In this document: positions 6,100 through 13,199 of the stretch, in pieces
Position numbering within the stretch: the stretch's first letter is position 1
How the letters are laid out: every line of letters starts with the position of its first letter
Assembly (NCBI GenBank): GCA_029859485.1
Contig: JAOUDB010000031.1
Coordinates: forward strand, 1 to 13,547
Direction of reading: 5' to 3'
From: Desulfuromonadales bacterium
GTDB taxonomy: Bacteria; Desulfobacterota; Desulfuromonadia; Desulfuromonadales; BM103
DNA: 13,547 bases
Program-made: the position numbers and the translations under genes
The notes under the pieces: generated by a model
The model's database searches: none
What the model was told of the DNA's origin: nothing
What the model saw: only the letters and a program-made list of their open reading frames with translations

Positions 6100-8124
6100 A
6101 TGGAACTGCAGATGTTTGCACCAATTCTCGGTGTGGTCGGCTTTGTGATTGCTATTATCCTGTACAACGTGGTCAAGGCTGAACCTGTTGGTAACGAAAG
6201 AATGAAAGAGATCGGCGACGATATTCATAACGGTGCAATGGCTTTTCTTGGTCGTGAGTATCGTGTGCTGGCAATCTTTATTGTCATCGTCTTCTGCTTA
6301 ATTGCTGTGGGCATGAACCTCCAGACGGCTTTGGCCTTCCTTGGTGGTGCGCTTTGCTCGATGACCTGCGGCTTCATTGGTATGAAGGCCGCGACTCGCG
6401 CTAACGTGAGAACCACTGAAGCGGCCCGCGCATCGGGGCAGGCTAAGGCTCTTGAGGTTTCCTTCAACGGTGGCGCCGTTATGGGTCTCGCCGTGGCTTC
6501 CCTCGGCCTGGTTGGCGTCGGCATTGCTTACATCATGTTTGGCGGCGATCCTGCAACAGCCAAATACATTAACGGTTTCGCCATGGGCGCTTCTTCAATT
6601 GCTCTCTTTGCCCGTGTTGGTGGTGGCATCTACACCAAGGCCGCTGATGTCGGTTCTGACCTGGTCGGCAAGGTTGAAGCCGGTATTCCCGAAGACGATC
6701 CACGTAACCCAGGCGTTATCGCTGACAATGTTGGTGATTGCGTTGGTGATACCGCCGGTATGGGCGCGGATATCTTCGAATCCTATGTCGGTTCGATTAT
6801 CGCAACCATCGCCATCGCTGCGGCCGCAAGCCCGATGTTGCTGGCCAAGCTTGGTACTGCCTCCAGTGGTTTGAACACTCAGTCCGCTGCGATGCTGCTG
6901 CCTCTTGGTCTGGCGATGATCGGCCTGGTCTTCTCCTTCATCGGTATCGGTTCGATGAAAGTCCTCAAGTCGATGGACCCGGCCAAGGCCCTGCATTACA
7001 CAACCTTTGTTGCTGCAGGCGGTTTCCTGATTGCTGCCTTCTTCTTTATTAGTCACCTTGGTTTGACCACAGGTGTCTTCTGGGCCATCCTCGCCGGTAC
7101 CCTGGCAGGCATCGCAATTGGTCAGGTTACTGAATACTATACTGCTCATGCACCTGTACTACGTATTGCTGAGGCGAGTAAAACTGGTGCAGCGACCAAC
7201 ATCATTCATGGCCTTGCGGTTGGTCTTGAGTCCACTGCAATTCCGATCTTGATTATCTGCTCCTCTATTTTTGTCGCCAATCATTTTGCCGGACTTTACG
7301 GGATTGGTATTGCAGCTGTTGGTATGTTGGCTACCGTTGGTGTCACTATGACTGTTGACGCTTACGGCCCGATTGCTGACAACGCTGGCGGAATCTCTGA
7401 AATGGCTGGTCTCGGCAAAGAGGTTCGTGAAATTACGGATGGTCTTGATGCCATCGGTAACACCACGGCCGCTATCGGCAAGGGATTTGCTATCGGCTCT
7501 GCCGCATTGACTGCTCTTGCGCTCTTTTCTGCTTATGCCACGACCGTTGGCCTCAAAACAATCAACTTGATTGACCCCAAGGTTGTTATTGGCCTTTTTA
7601 TTGGTGGTGCCCTGCCGTTCTTTATCGGTGCACTGACCATGACCAGCGTTGGTCGCGCTGCTGGCGCGATGGTCGATGAAATTCGTCGCCAGTTCCGTGA
7701 AATCCCTGGCCTTCTCGAAGGCAAAGAAGGGGTTAAACCTGATTCCCAGAAATGTATCGATATCTCGGCTAAAGCTGCGCTGCGCGAAATGATCCTGCCT
7801 GGTGTGGTTGCGGTTGTTGCTCCCGTATTGGTAGGCTTCGTGCTTGGTAAAGAATCACTCGGCGGCATGCTCGCTGGTGCCACTCTTGCTGGTGTTCTTT
7901 TGGCGCTGATGATGTCCAATGGCGGTGGCGCCTGGGACAACGCCAAGAAATACATCGAGCAAGGCAAGATTGACGGCGAAGCTAAAGGTGGTACTGCCCA
8001 CGAAGCTGCTGTTATCGGTGACACCGTAGGTGACCCCTTTAAAGATACGTCCGGCCCGGCCATGAACATCCTTATCAAGTTGATGAGTGTTGTTGCTCTG
8101 GTTATTGCGCCTCTCCTGGCCTAG
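6100..8124 (+). CDS. hppA: Membrane-bound ion-pumping pyrophosphatase, K+-dependent type
   Basis: Integral inner-membrane enzyme that hydrolyses inorganic pyrophosphate and pumps Na+ or H+ outward. It has 674 residues and about 16 hydrophobic segments, as is usual for prokaryotic members. The substrate-binding face is intact: DVGSDLVGK (183-191) and [16 protein letters not shown] (209-224). [10 protein letters not shown] (453-462) carries Ala457 and Gly460, where K+-independent enzymes have Lys and Thr, so K+ stimulation is expected. Glu227 within ADIFES occupies the gate-glutamate position typical of Na+-pumping members; plant-type H+ pumps place it four residues later. GAGGA lies upstream of the ATG. 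It stands between pth and ychF and ends in a strong hairpin. By removing PPi it favours biosynthetic reactions such as that of tRNA charging. Na+ specificity is inference. Confidence 0.96.
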   Translation: MELQMFAPILGVVGFVIAIILYNVVKAEPVGNERMKEIGDDIHNGAMAFLGREYRVLAIFIVIVFCLIAVGMNLQTALAFLGGALCSMTCGFIGMKAATRANVRTTEAARASGQAKALEVSFNGGAVMGLAVASLGLVGVGIAYIMFGGDPATAKYINGFAMGASSIALFARVGGGIYTKAADVGSDLVGKVEAGIPEDDPRNPGVIADNVGDCVGDTAGMGADIFESYVGSIIATIAIAAAASPMLLAKLGTASSGLNTQSAAMLLPLGLAMIGLVFSFIGIGSMKVLKSMDPAKALHYTTFVAAGGFLIAAFFFISHLGLTTGVFWAILAGTLAGIAIGQVTEYYTAHAPVLRIAEASKTGAATNIIHGLAVGLESTAIPILIICSSIFVANHFAGLYGIGIAAVGMLATVGVTMTVDAYGPIADNAGGISEMAGLGKEVREITDGLDAIGNTTAAIGKGFAIGSAALTALALFSAYATTVGLKTINLIDPKVVIGLFIGGALPFFIGALTMTSVGRAAGAMVDEIRRQFREIPGLLEGKEGVKPDSQKCIDISAKAALREMILPGVVAVVAPVLVGFVLGKESLGGMLAGATLAGVLLALMMSNGGGAWDNAKKYIEQGKIDGEAKGGTAHEAAVIGDTVGDPFKDTSGPAMNILIKLMSVVALVIAPLLA

Positions 8125-8145
8125 CACAGACGTTGTAAATAAGTG

Positions 8146-8185
8146 TAACGATAGCCGGGGCCTGTGCCCCGGCTATCGTTATTTG
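8146..8185 (+). terminator. 16-bp hairpin between hppA and ychF
   Basis: The arms 8146-8161 and 8166-8181 (TAACGATAGCCGGGGC and its complement) pair perfectly over 16 bp with loop CTGT, followed by TTTG. The tail is short but the stem is very stable, so it probably terminates hppA. The stem ends only 20 bases before the ychF ATG, so it also lies in any ychF leader made by readthrough. Confidence 0.75.
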
Positions 8186-8201
8186 CAGAGATAGAGGAAT
8201 T

Positions 8202-9296
8202 ATGGGATTCAAATGCGGCATCGTTGGCCTGCCAAATGTCGGCAAGTCGACTATCTTTAACGCGATCACCTCTGCTGGTGCAGAAGCGGCCAATTACCCT
8301 TTCTGCACCATTGAGCCGAATGTTGGGATCGTAACAGTTCCCGATCTGCGGCTTGATGAGTTGTCTGACATTGTCAATCCACAGCAGGTATTGCCAACAG
8401 CCATGGAGTTTGTCGATATCGCCGGATTGGTGAAAGGGGCGAGTCGCGGTGAAGGTTTGGGTAACCAGTTCCTTGGGCACATTCGTCAGGTTGACGCCAT
8501 TGCCCATATTGTGCGCTGTTTTGAAGATGAGAATGTCGTGCATGTCGATGGCAGTATTGATCCATTGCGTGATGTTGAAGTGATACAGACAGAACTTAAC
8601 CTGACTGATTTGGATACTGTTGAGAAGCGCATCAACCGCGTCGGCAAACAGGCAAAGAGTGGCGACAAGAAGATGCAGGAAGAAATGGCTATTCTGGAGA
8701 AGGTGCAAAAATGTCTCGACAGTGGACAGCCTGCCCGCAATACCGACCTGAATGCTGAACAATGGGCCCCACTGGGTGAACTCTGCCTGATAACAGCGAA
8801 GCCGGTTCTCTATGTCGCCAATGTCTCAGAAGATGATCTTGCCGGTGAGCACCCATTTGTTGATCGTCTCAAGGAGCATGCTGCTAATGAAGGGGCTGAA
8901 ATCGTCATTATCTGCGGCAAAATAGAGTCAGAGATCGCCGAACTGGCAGAGGACGAGAAAACAGAATTCCTCGGTGAACTCGGTCTCGATGAGTCTGGCC
9001 TTGATCGGATGATTCATGCTGGATACCGCTTGTTGGGTCTGATTACTTACTTCACTGCAGGGGTCAAAGAAGTGCGTGCGTGGACCGTCAGTGAAGGTGC
9101 TCGCGCTCCTCAAGCTGCCGGAGTGATTCATACCGATTTTGAGAAGGGATTTATTCGCGCGGAGGTTATCGGCTACGATGATTTTGTCACCTCAAAAGGT
9201 GAAGCAGGTGCCAAGGAAAAGGGTCTGATGCGTCTTGAAGGCAAGGAATATCTTGTCAAAGACGGCGATGTCATGCACTTCCGTTTTAATGTCTAA
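8202..9296 (+). CDS. ychF: Redox-regulated/ribosome-binding ATPase YchF (Obg-like, OLA1 family)
   Basis: TRAFAC-class P-loop NTPase that binds ribosomes and prefers ATP over GTP. It has 364 residues; E. coli YchF has 363. The P-loop is GLPNVGKST (9-17). [11 protein letters not shown] is the switch II/G3 region. The G4 motif reads NVSE (207-210) in place of NKxD, the family trait that relaxes guanine specificity. The C-terminal TGS domain carries the [20 protein letters not shown] and [12 protein letters not shown] signatures. AGAGGA lies close upstream of the ATG. It is next to pth in many bacteria; here hppA intervenes. A terminator follows it, so ychF is largely its own unit. Confidence 0.97.
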   Translation: MGFKCGIVGLPNVGKSTIFNAITSAGAEAANYPFCTIEPNVGIVTVPDLRLDELSDIVNPQQVLPTAMEFVDIAGLVKGASRGEGLGNQFLGHIRQVDAIAHIVRCFEDENVVHVDGSIDPLRDVEVIQTELNLTDLDTVEKRINRVGKQAKSGDKKMQEEMAILEKVQKCLDSGQPARNTDLNAEQWAPLGELCLITAKPVLYVANVSEDDLAGEHPFVDRLKEHAANEGAEIVIICGKIESEIAELAEDEKTEFLGELGLDESGLDRMIHAGYRLLGLITYFTAGVKEVRAWTVSEGARAPQAAGVIHTDFEKGFIRAEVIGYDDFVTSKGEAGAKEKGLMRLEGKEYLVKDGDVMHFRFNV

Positions 9297-9321
9297 ACAA
9301 ACGGTGGGCAGAGAATGGATC

Positions 9322-9360
9322 CAGAGACAGGATTCACCGACAACCCCTGTCTTCTGTTTT
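9322..9360 (+). terminator. Rho-independent terminator after ychF
   Basis: CAG-AGACAGG (9322-9331) pairs with CCTGTCT-T-CTG (9346-9356), ten base pairs with one bulged T, followed by TTTTAAT. The loop is long (14 bases) but stem plus T-run fit an intrinsic terminator 25 bp past the ychF stop. Confidence 0.7.
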
Positions 9361-9372
9361 AATAAAAATCCG

Positions 9373-9401
9373 TTGCCTCGTGGTACGGGGTGTGGTAGAA
9401 A
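9373..9401 (+). promoter_or_regulatory. Candidate sigma-70 promoter of the rpsF operon
   Basis: TTGCCT-N17-TAGAAA, each hexamer 4 of 6 to consensus with ideal spacing. It lies directly after the ychF terminator and upstream of the rpsF leader hairpin. It predicts a start near 9408 and a leader of about 77 bases. Confidence 0.45.
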
Positions 9402-9415
9402 ACAAAGTTCTTTAG

Positions 9416-9445
9416 AAGGAAGCATGCAGGATGCTTCCGCTCCTT
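9416..9445 (+). promoter_or_regulatory. Putative S6:S18 autoregulatory leader structure upstream of rpsF
   Basis: AAGGA (9416-9420) pairs with TCCTT (9441-9445), and AGCAT (9421-9425) with ATGCT (9431-9435). The two stems are separated on the 3' side only by TCCGC, which holds an unpaired CCG. Two stems with a 3' CCG bulge is the published form of the rpsF leader bound by the S6:S18 complex. An alternative fold, GGAAGCAT/ATGCTTCC (9418-9438), hides the CCG. A second hairpin, GCTCCGC/GCGGGGC (9446-9462), follows and ends 12 bases before the AGGAGG of rpsF. Confidence 0.55.
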
Positions 9446-9484
9446 GCTCCGCCTGGCGGGGCTAATAACTCAAGAGGAGGTTTT

Positions 9485-9904
9485 ATGCGAACCTACGAAT
9501 CAATCTTCATCGTACACCCGGAAGTTATCGGGGACGATCAGACTGCCCTCATCGACAAGTACAAAACGATCTTGTCTGATCAGGGAGCTGACGTTCTTAA
9601 GTTAGAAAACTGGGGAACCCGGACACTGGCCTATCAGGTCAAGAAGCAGTCTAAAGGCTGCTACGTCCTGGTGATCTTTGACGCCGAGCCGACTGTTATT
9701 GCCGAGTTCGAGCGCCGCATGCGCATCGACGAAAAGGTAATCAAGTTCCAGACCATTATTCTGGAAGGTGGTTACGAGGCGCCTCCTGTTGTTGAGGCTG
9801 CACCCGAAGAAGCCCCCGCAGAAGATGCTGAGGCGACCGAAAGTGCCACCGAAGCCCCAGCAGAAGCTGAAGCTGCTACTGAGGAATCAACAGAAGAATC
9901 CTAA
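9485..9904 (+). CDS. rpsF: 30S ribosomal protein S6
   Basis: Small-subunit protein that binds S18 and helix 22/23 of 16S rRNA in the platform. I start it at the ATG at 9485, giving MRTYESIFIVHPE, the family N-terminus, with AGGAGG 4 bases upstream. A longer frame from 9431 would read through the leader hairpins. It has 139 residues: a globular S6 domain to about residue 97 and then an Ala/Glu-rich acidic tail of about 40 residues ending in EES. E. coli S6 also has a Glu-ending tail that RimK extends; whether that happens here is unknown. First gene of rpsF-rpsR-DUF2232-rplI. Confidence 0.96.
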   Translation: MRTYESIFIVHPEVIGDDQTALIDKYKTILSDQGADVLKLENWGTRTLAYQVKKQSKGCYVLVIFDAEPTVIAEFERRMRIDEKVIKFQTIILEGGYEAPPVVEAAPEEAPAEDAEATESATEAPAEAEAATEESTEES

Positions 9905-9946
9905 CATTCGAATCAACCTTAAGACGATGAAGAAGGAGATATAATC

Positions 9947-10228
9947 ATGGCATATGAAGGAAATCGCAGCGGTGGACCTCGTCGGCGTTATGGCCGTCGC
10001 AAAGTTTGCCGTTTCTGTGCCGATAAGAAAGCAACAATCGACTACAAAGATATCCGTTCACTGCGTTACTTTATTTCCGAGCGTGGCAAGATTACTCCAC
10101 GGCGGATTTCCGGTACCTGTTCGGATCATCAGAGAAAATTGACAGAAGCAATCAAGCGCGCGCGTAATATCGCATTGCTGCCTTTCACCGCAAGCCACTC
10201 TCTCGAGAGAGGTTCATCGCAGCGCTAG
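9947..10228 (+). CDS. rpsR: 30S ribosomal protein S18, zinc-binding form
   Basis: Small-subunit platform protein, partner of S6. It has 93 residues with a basic, Gly/Arg-rich N-terminus and the [19 protein letters not shown] and TPRRISGT signatures. Cys21-x2-Cys24 and Cys58-x2-His61 form a plausible zinc site, so this is the C+ type of S18; E. coli carries the C- type. The start has a very strong AAGGAGA 9 bases upstream. It lies 42 bp after rpsF, and the next gene begins 4 bp after its stop. Confidence 0.97.
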   Translation: MAYEGNRSGGPRRRYGRRKVCRFCADKKATIDYKDIRSLRYFISERGKITPRRISGTCSDHQRKLTEAIKRARNIALLPFTASHSLERGSSQR

Positions 10229-10232
10229 CGCG

Positions 10233-11174
10233 ATGATGATGCAGCGAGGACTTTACGTTGTTCTCGGCACGATAGCCGGGTATGCGCTGTTCGGAACCTT
10301 TGCCGCTCTGGGTTTTGCTGCTGTTGCAGTGAACCTCTTCACGCCTCTGCCGGCAGCTTTTGTTGGTATGCGCGTTGGCTCAGCAGCCGCAGGAGTGACA
10401 GTTGCATTGACTGCACTCTTGGTACTGCTGACAGCCGATTCAGCTTCGTCCGCCATGTACCTGGTTCAGTTTGGTATTCCGGGCGTTGCGTTACCCTGGT
10501 TGTTAAACCGAGGGTTCGCTTGGGATAAGGCTGCAGTCGCTGTTTTGTGGGCCATGGTCGCGGCGAGCGTTTGTGGATTGCTGGTTGTCTCAGCTGTCTC
10601 CGGTCAATCGCCCTTGGTAACAGTCAGTGATCTGATCGGCAAGGAAATTGTCCAGACCACGACGATCATGCAGGATATGTTTGCTGACGCAGACCTTCCT
10701 GCAGCCCAGAAGCGCGAGGTAGGGCTGGCGATAGAGAATATGGCCAGCTTCCTGGAGAAGGCTTATCCGGGGATTTCGATCACCGTCAGTGGTCTTATGA
10801 TCGTCGGCCTGATTTTTCTGCTGTCGCTGCTGGCACGAGGTCGTTATACTGTTCCGGGTAGAGCCTTTCCCGAGTGGAAGTCTCCTGAATGGCTGGTCTG
10901 GATACTGATAACTTCTGGTTTCCTGGTTGCATTTGTTGAAGGGATAGCTGGAACCTTTGCCCTGAACCTGCTGGTGATTCTATTGCCGGTTTACTTTCTG
11001 CAAGGTCTGGCTGTTATTGATTGTTTTTTTCGCCGCAAGGCTTTTTCGCCGATCATTAGAACTGTCGGCTACCTGCTGGTCACGTTGGTTAATCCGTTAC
11101 CGATGGTTGTCACTGGAATTGGCGTGTTTGACTTGTGGGCTGATTTTCGCAAACCAAAAGAACCTGAATCATAA
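10233..11174 (+). CDS. DUF2232 (YybS-like) integral membrane protein
   Basis: Unknown function. A protein of 313 residues with about seven or eight hydrophobic segments; the long hydrophilic stretch between about residues 125 and 180 is presumably a loop. It resembles the DUF2232/YybS family by position (between rpsR and rplI, as in Geobacter and some Firmicutes) and topology; the assignment is from memory of the family, not a search. Three ATG codons run in frame (10233, 10236, 10239) with no clear ribosome binding site, and the first lies 4 bp after the rpsR stop. Translation is therefore probably coupled to rpsR and expression low. Its C-terminus, KPKEPES, is charged. Confidence 0.8.
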   Translation: MMMQRGLYVVLGTIAGYALFGTFAALGFAAVAVNLFTPLPAAFVGMRVGSAAAGVTVALTALLVLLTADSASSAMYLVQFGIPGVALPWLLNRGFAWDKAAVAVLWAMVAASVCGLLVVSAVSGQSPLVTVSDLIGKEIVQTTTIMQDMFADADLPAAQKREVGLAIENMASFLEKAYPGISITVSGLMIVGLIFLLSLLARGRYTVPGRAFPEWKSPEWLVWILITSGFLVAFVEGIAGTFALNLLVILLPVYFLQGLAVIDCFFRRKAFSPIIRTVGYLLVTLVNPLPMVVTGIGVFDLWADFRKPKEPES

Positions 11175-11195
11175 AGATTTTGGGAGGATAAAAAG

Positions 11196-11702
11196 ATGGA
11201 TGTCATTCTGACTGAAAATGTTAAAAATCTCGGGACCATTGGTGAAGTGGTTAAGGTCAAGCCTGGCTACGGTCGTAATTTCCTGGTTCCTCAGGGGCTG
11301 GCCGTTGAGGCGAGTGAGGCTAAGCTCAAAGAAGTTGAGCATCACAAGCGCCAGTTGAATCGCAAGGCTGAGAAGCTGAGCCAGGAAGCTGCTGACGTCA
11401 AGACCCGGATTGAGGCTGTTGAGTGTACTTTTGTGCACAAGGCAAGCGAAGAAGGCAAGCTGTTCGGCTCGGTAACCTCTATGGAAATCGCTGAAAGTCT
11501 TGCTTCCCAGGGTATTGAAATAGATCGTCGCAAAATCCTGCTTGAGCAGCCGATTAAAGAGCTTGGTGAGCATTCGGTTGATATCAAACTGAATGCTGGT
11601 GTTAATGCCATTGTTAAGATTAATGTTGTCAGCGAAGATGCTCAGCCGGTCTCTGCAGACGTTCCTGCAGAGACTCCTGCAGAGACTCCTGCAGACGCTT
11701 AA
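11196..11702 (+). CDS. rplI: 50S ribosomal protein L9
   Basis: Large-subunit protein with two globular domains joined by a long helix; it binds 23S rRNA near the L1 stalk and affects frame maintenance. It has 168 residues against about 148 in E. coli. The N-terminal domain begins MDVILTENVKNLG and includes GYGRNFLVPQGLA. The connecting helix runs about 41-75, and the C-terminal domain has EGKLFGSVTS and ends near residue 149. An extra tail of about 18 residues built from PAET-like repeats follows. GGGAGGAT precedes the ATG. Last gene of its operon, followed by a terminator. Confidence 0.97.
   Translation: MDVILTENVKNLGTIGEVVKVKPGYGRNFLVPQGLAVEASEAKLKEVEHHKRQLNRKAEKLSQEAADVKTRIEAVECTFVHKASEEGKLFGSVTSMEIAESLASQGIEIDRRKILLEQPIKELGEHSVDIKLNAGVNAIVKINVVSEDAQPVSADVPAETPAETPADA
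11652..11699 (+). repeat. 12-bp tandem repeat in the rplI 3' end, four units
   Basis: Four in-frame units of (T/C)CTGCAGA-type 12-mers; the middle two are identical (CCTGCAGAGACT). They encode SADV, PAET, PAET and PADA, forming a tail beyond the normal L9 end. Each unit holds a CTGCAG palindrome, so slippage could change copy number without shifting the frame. Confidence 0.85.
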
Positions 11703-11725
11703 GAGCAAAAGCTGTAACTGACTTC

Positions 11726-11756
11726 AGGGGCTTGCTCTCGTGCAGGCCCCTCTTTT
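11726..11756 (+). terminator. Rho-independent terminator after rplI, just upstream of dnaB
   Basis: AGGGGCTTGC (11726-11735) pairs with GCAGGCCCCT (11742-11751), ten base pairs including one G-T wobble, with a 6-base loop, followed by CTTTTCCC. It ends 15 bases before the dnaB start codon. Confidence 0.75.
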
Positions 11757-11771
11757 CCCTTGAGGGCGAAC

Positions 11772-13148
11772 GTGCAAGACCGCGCTGAACATCGCCTGCC
11801 ACCCCAGAACCTGGAAGCAGAAATGTCTGTTCTGGGGGGAATCCTATTGGAGAACGAGGCCCTGAGCAGGGCTTTGGAATCTCTGCGTCCAGAAGACTTC
11901 TATCGAGCCTCCCACGGTAAAATCTTTAATGGGTTGATCGCTCTGTATGAACGCAATGAGCCCGCTGACCTGGTCACCTTGACCGACATCCTGAAGACGC
12001 AGGATGCTCTCGAGGAAGTTGGCGGCAGCTCCTACCTGGCGACTCTTGTTGATTATGTGCCAACCGCGGCCAACATCACCTACTACTGTAAAATTGTTAA
12101 AGAGAAGGCCATCGCTCGTGAATTAATCAAGGTTGCGACCGAGATTGCCAGCAGAGGTTATGAGGGCGGTGAAGTTGAGACCTCTCTTGATTGGGCCGAA
12201 GGCGAGATCTTCAAAATCGCGAATATGAAGACCAAACAGTCTTATTATGCGACCAAGGATATCGTTAAGGACACGATCAAGACGATTGAAGGGCTTTACA
12301 GTCGAAAAGAGCTGATTACAGGTGTCCCGACCGGTTTCAAAGATCTCGACAACATGACTTCAGGTATGCAGGGTGGTGACCTGGTTATTGTTGCCGCGCG
12401 ACCTTCTATGGGCAAAACTGCTTTCTGTCTCAATCTTGTCGAATACGCGTCCATGCATTCCAGCAAACCTGTTACTTCGCTGGTCTTTTCGTTGGAGATG
12501 AGCAAGGAACAGCTCGTCCAGCGTCTGCTTTGTTCAGTCGCTCGTATTGAGTCCGGACGAGTCCGAACCGGCAAACTGGCTCAGTCTGAATTTCCTACCC
12601 TGGTCAATGCGGCCGGGATTATCGCTGAGGCTCCGATCTATATCGATGATACCCCCTCGATCAGCGTTTTGGAAGTTCGTGCCAAGTCTCGTCGTCTTAA
12701 AGCGGAAAACAATCTTGGCCTGATCGTCGTTGATTATTTGCAGTTGATGACTGGTAAAAACACAGAAAACCGTCAGCAGGAAATCTCAGAGATCTCACGT
12801 TCTCTGAAGGCTCTGGCCAAGGAGCTCGATGTGCCGGTCATCGCCTTGTCTCAGCTAAATCGTTCGCTTGAGAGTCGCACAGACAAGCGACCTATTCTTT
12901 CTGATTTACGTGAGTCGGGTGCGATTGAGCAGGATGCCGACGTCATAATGTTCCTCTATCGTGAGACGGTATACTGCGACGCCTGTAAAAAGCGCGACAA
13001 CAGCTGTGGAGAGAATCACGAGCGCAGCGCCGAGGTGATCATCGGTAAACAGAGAAACGGGCCACTTGGAGTCGAACAGTTGACTTTTCTTGGGGAGTTC
13101 ACGCGTTTTGAGAGCAGATCGGAACGTAGTGATGACTATGCAGCTTGA
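11772..13148 (+). CDS. dnaB: Replicative DNA helicase
   Basis: Hexameric 5'-3' helicase of the replication fork. I start it at GTG 11772 (458 residues), which has GAGGG 5 bases upstream; a TTG at 11760 in frame lacks a binding site and overlaps the terminator tail. The N-terminal domain carries RLPPQNLEAEMSVLGG. The RecA-like domain has Walker A ARPSMGKT (209-216), Walker B in LIVVDYLQLM, SQLNRSLE, and LSDLRESGAIEQDAD. GKQRNGP marks the DNA-binding loop region. Between FLYRE and that motif is a Cys/His cluster, C402-x2-C405-x6-C412-x3-H416, where E. coli DnaB has no cysteines, possibly a zinc site. No intein and no truncation. rplI-dnaB adjacency is common in bacteria. Confidence 0.97.
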   Translation: MQDRAEHRLPPQNLEAEMSVLGGILLENEALSRALESLRPEDFYRASHGKIFNGLIALYERNEPADLVTLTDILKTQDALEEVGGSSYLATLVDYVPTAANITYYCKIVKEKAIARELIKVATEIASRGYEGGEVETSLDWAEGEIFKIANMKTKQSYYATKDIVKDTIKTIEGLYSRKELITGVPTGFKDLDNMTSGMQGGDLVIVAARPSMGKTAFCLNLVEYASMHSSKPVTSLVFSLEMSKEQLVQRLLCSVARIESGRVRTGKLAQSEFPTLVNAAGIIAEAPIYIDDTPSISVLEVRAKSRRLKAENNLGLIVVDYLQLMTGKNTENRQQEISEISRSLKALAKELDVPVIALSQLNRSLESRTDKRPILSDLRESGAIEQDADVIMFLYRETVYCDACKKRDNSCGENHERSAEVIIGKQRNGPLGVEQLTFLGEFTRFESRSERSDDYAA

Positions 13149-13175
13149 AGCCGGCCAGAAATGGCCGGCTTTTTT
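13148..13175 (+). terminator. Rho-independent terminator of dnaB
   Basis: AAGCCGGCC (13148-13156) and GGCCGGCTT (13163-13171) form a 9-bp stem with a 6-base loop and a run of six T (13170-13175). The stem's first base is the last base of the dnaB stop codon. It lies between convergent genes; the minus-strand tail is not T-rich, so it mainly serves dnaB. Confidence 0.92.
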
Positions 13176-13199
13176 GTTGGGTGCTTGCTCCTGATGTTT

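Noticed and set aside
9431..9484. Longer rpsF N-terminus from ATG 9431
   Set aside because: It lies in the structured leader, and the true family N-terminus MRTYES starts at 9485 behind AGGAGG.
9930..9943. AAGAAGGAGATATA before rpsR is identical to the core of the phage T7 gene 10 ribosome binding site used in expression vectors
   Set aside because: The flanks are native rpsF and rpsR sequence, so this is a strong Shine-Dalgarno arising naturally, not vector contamination.
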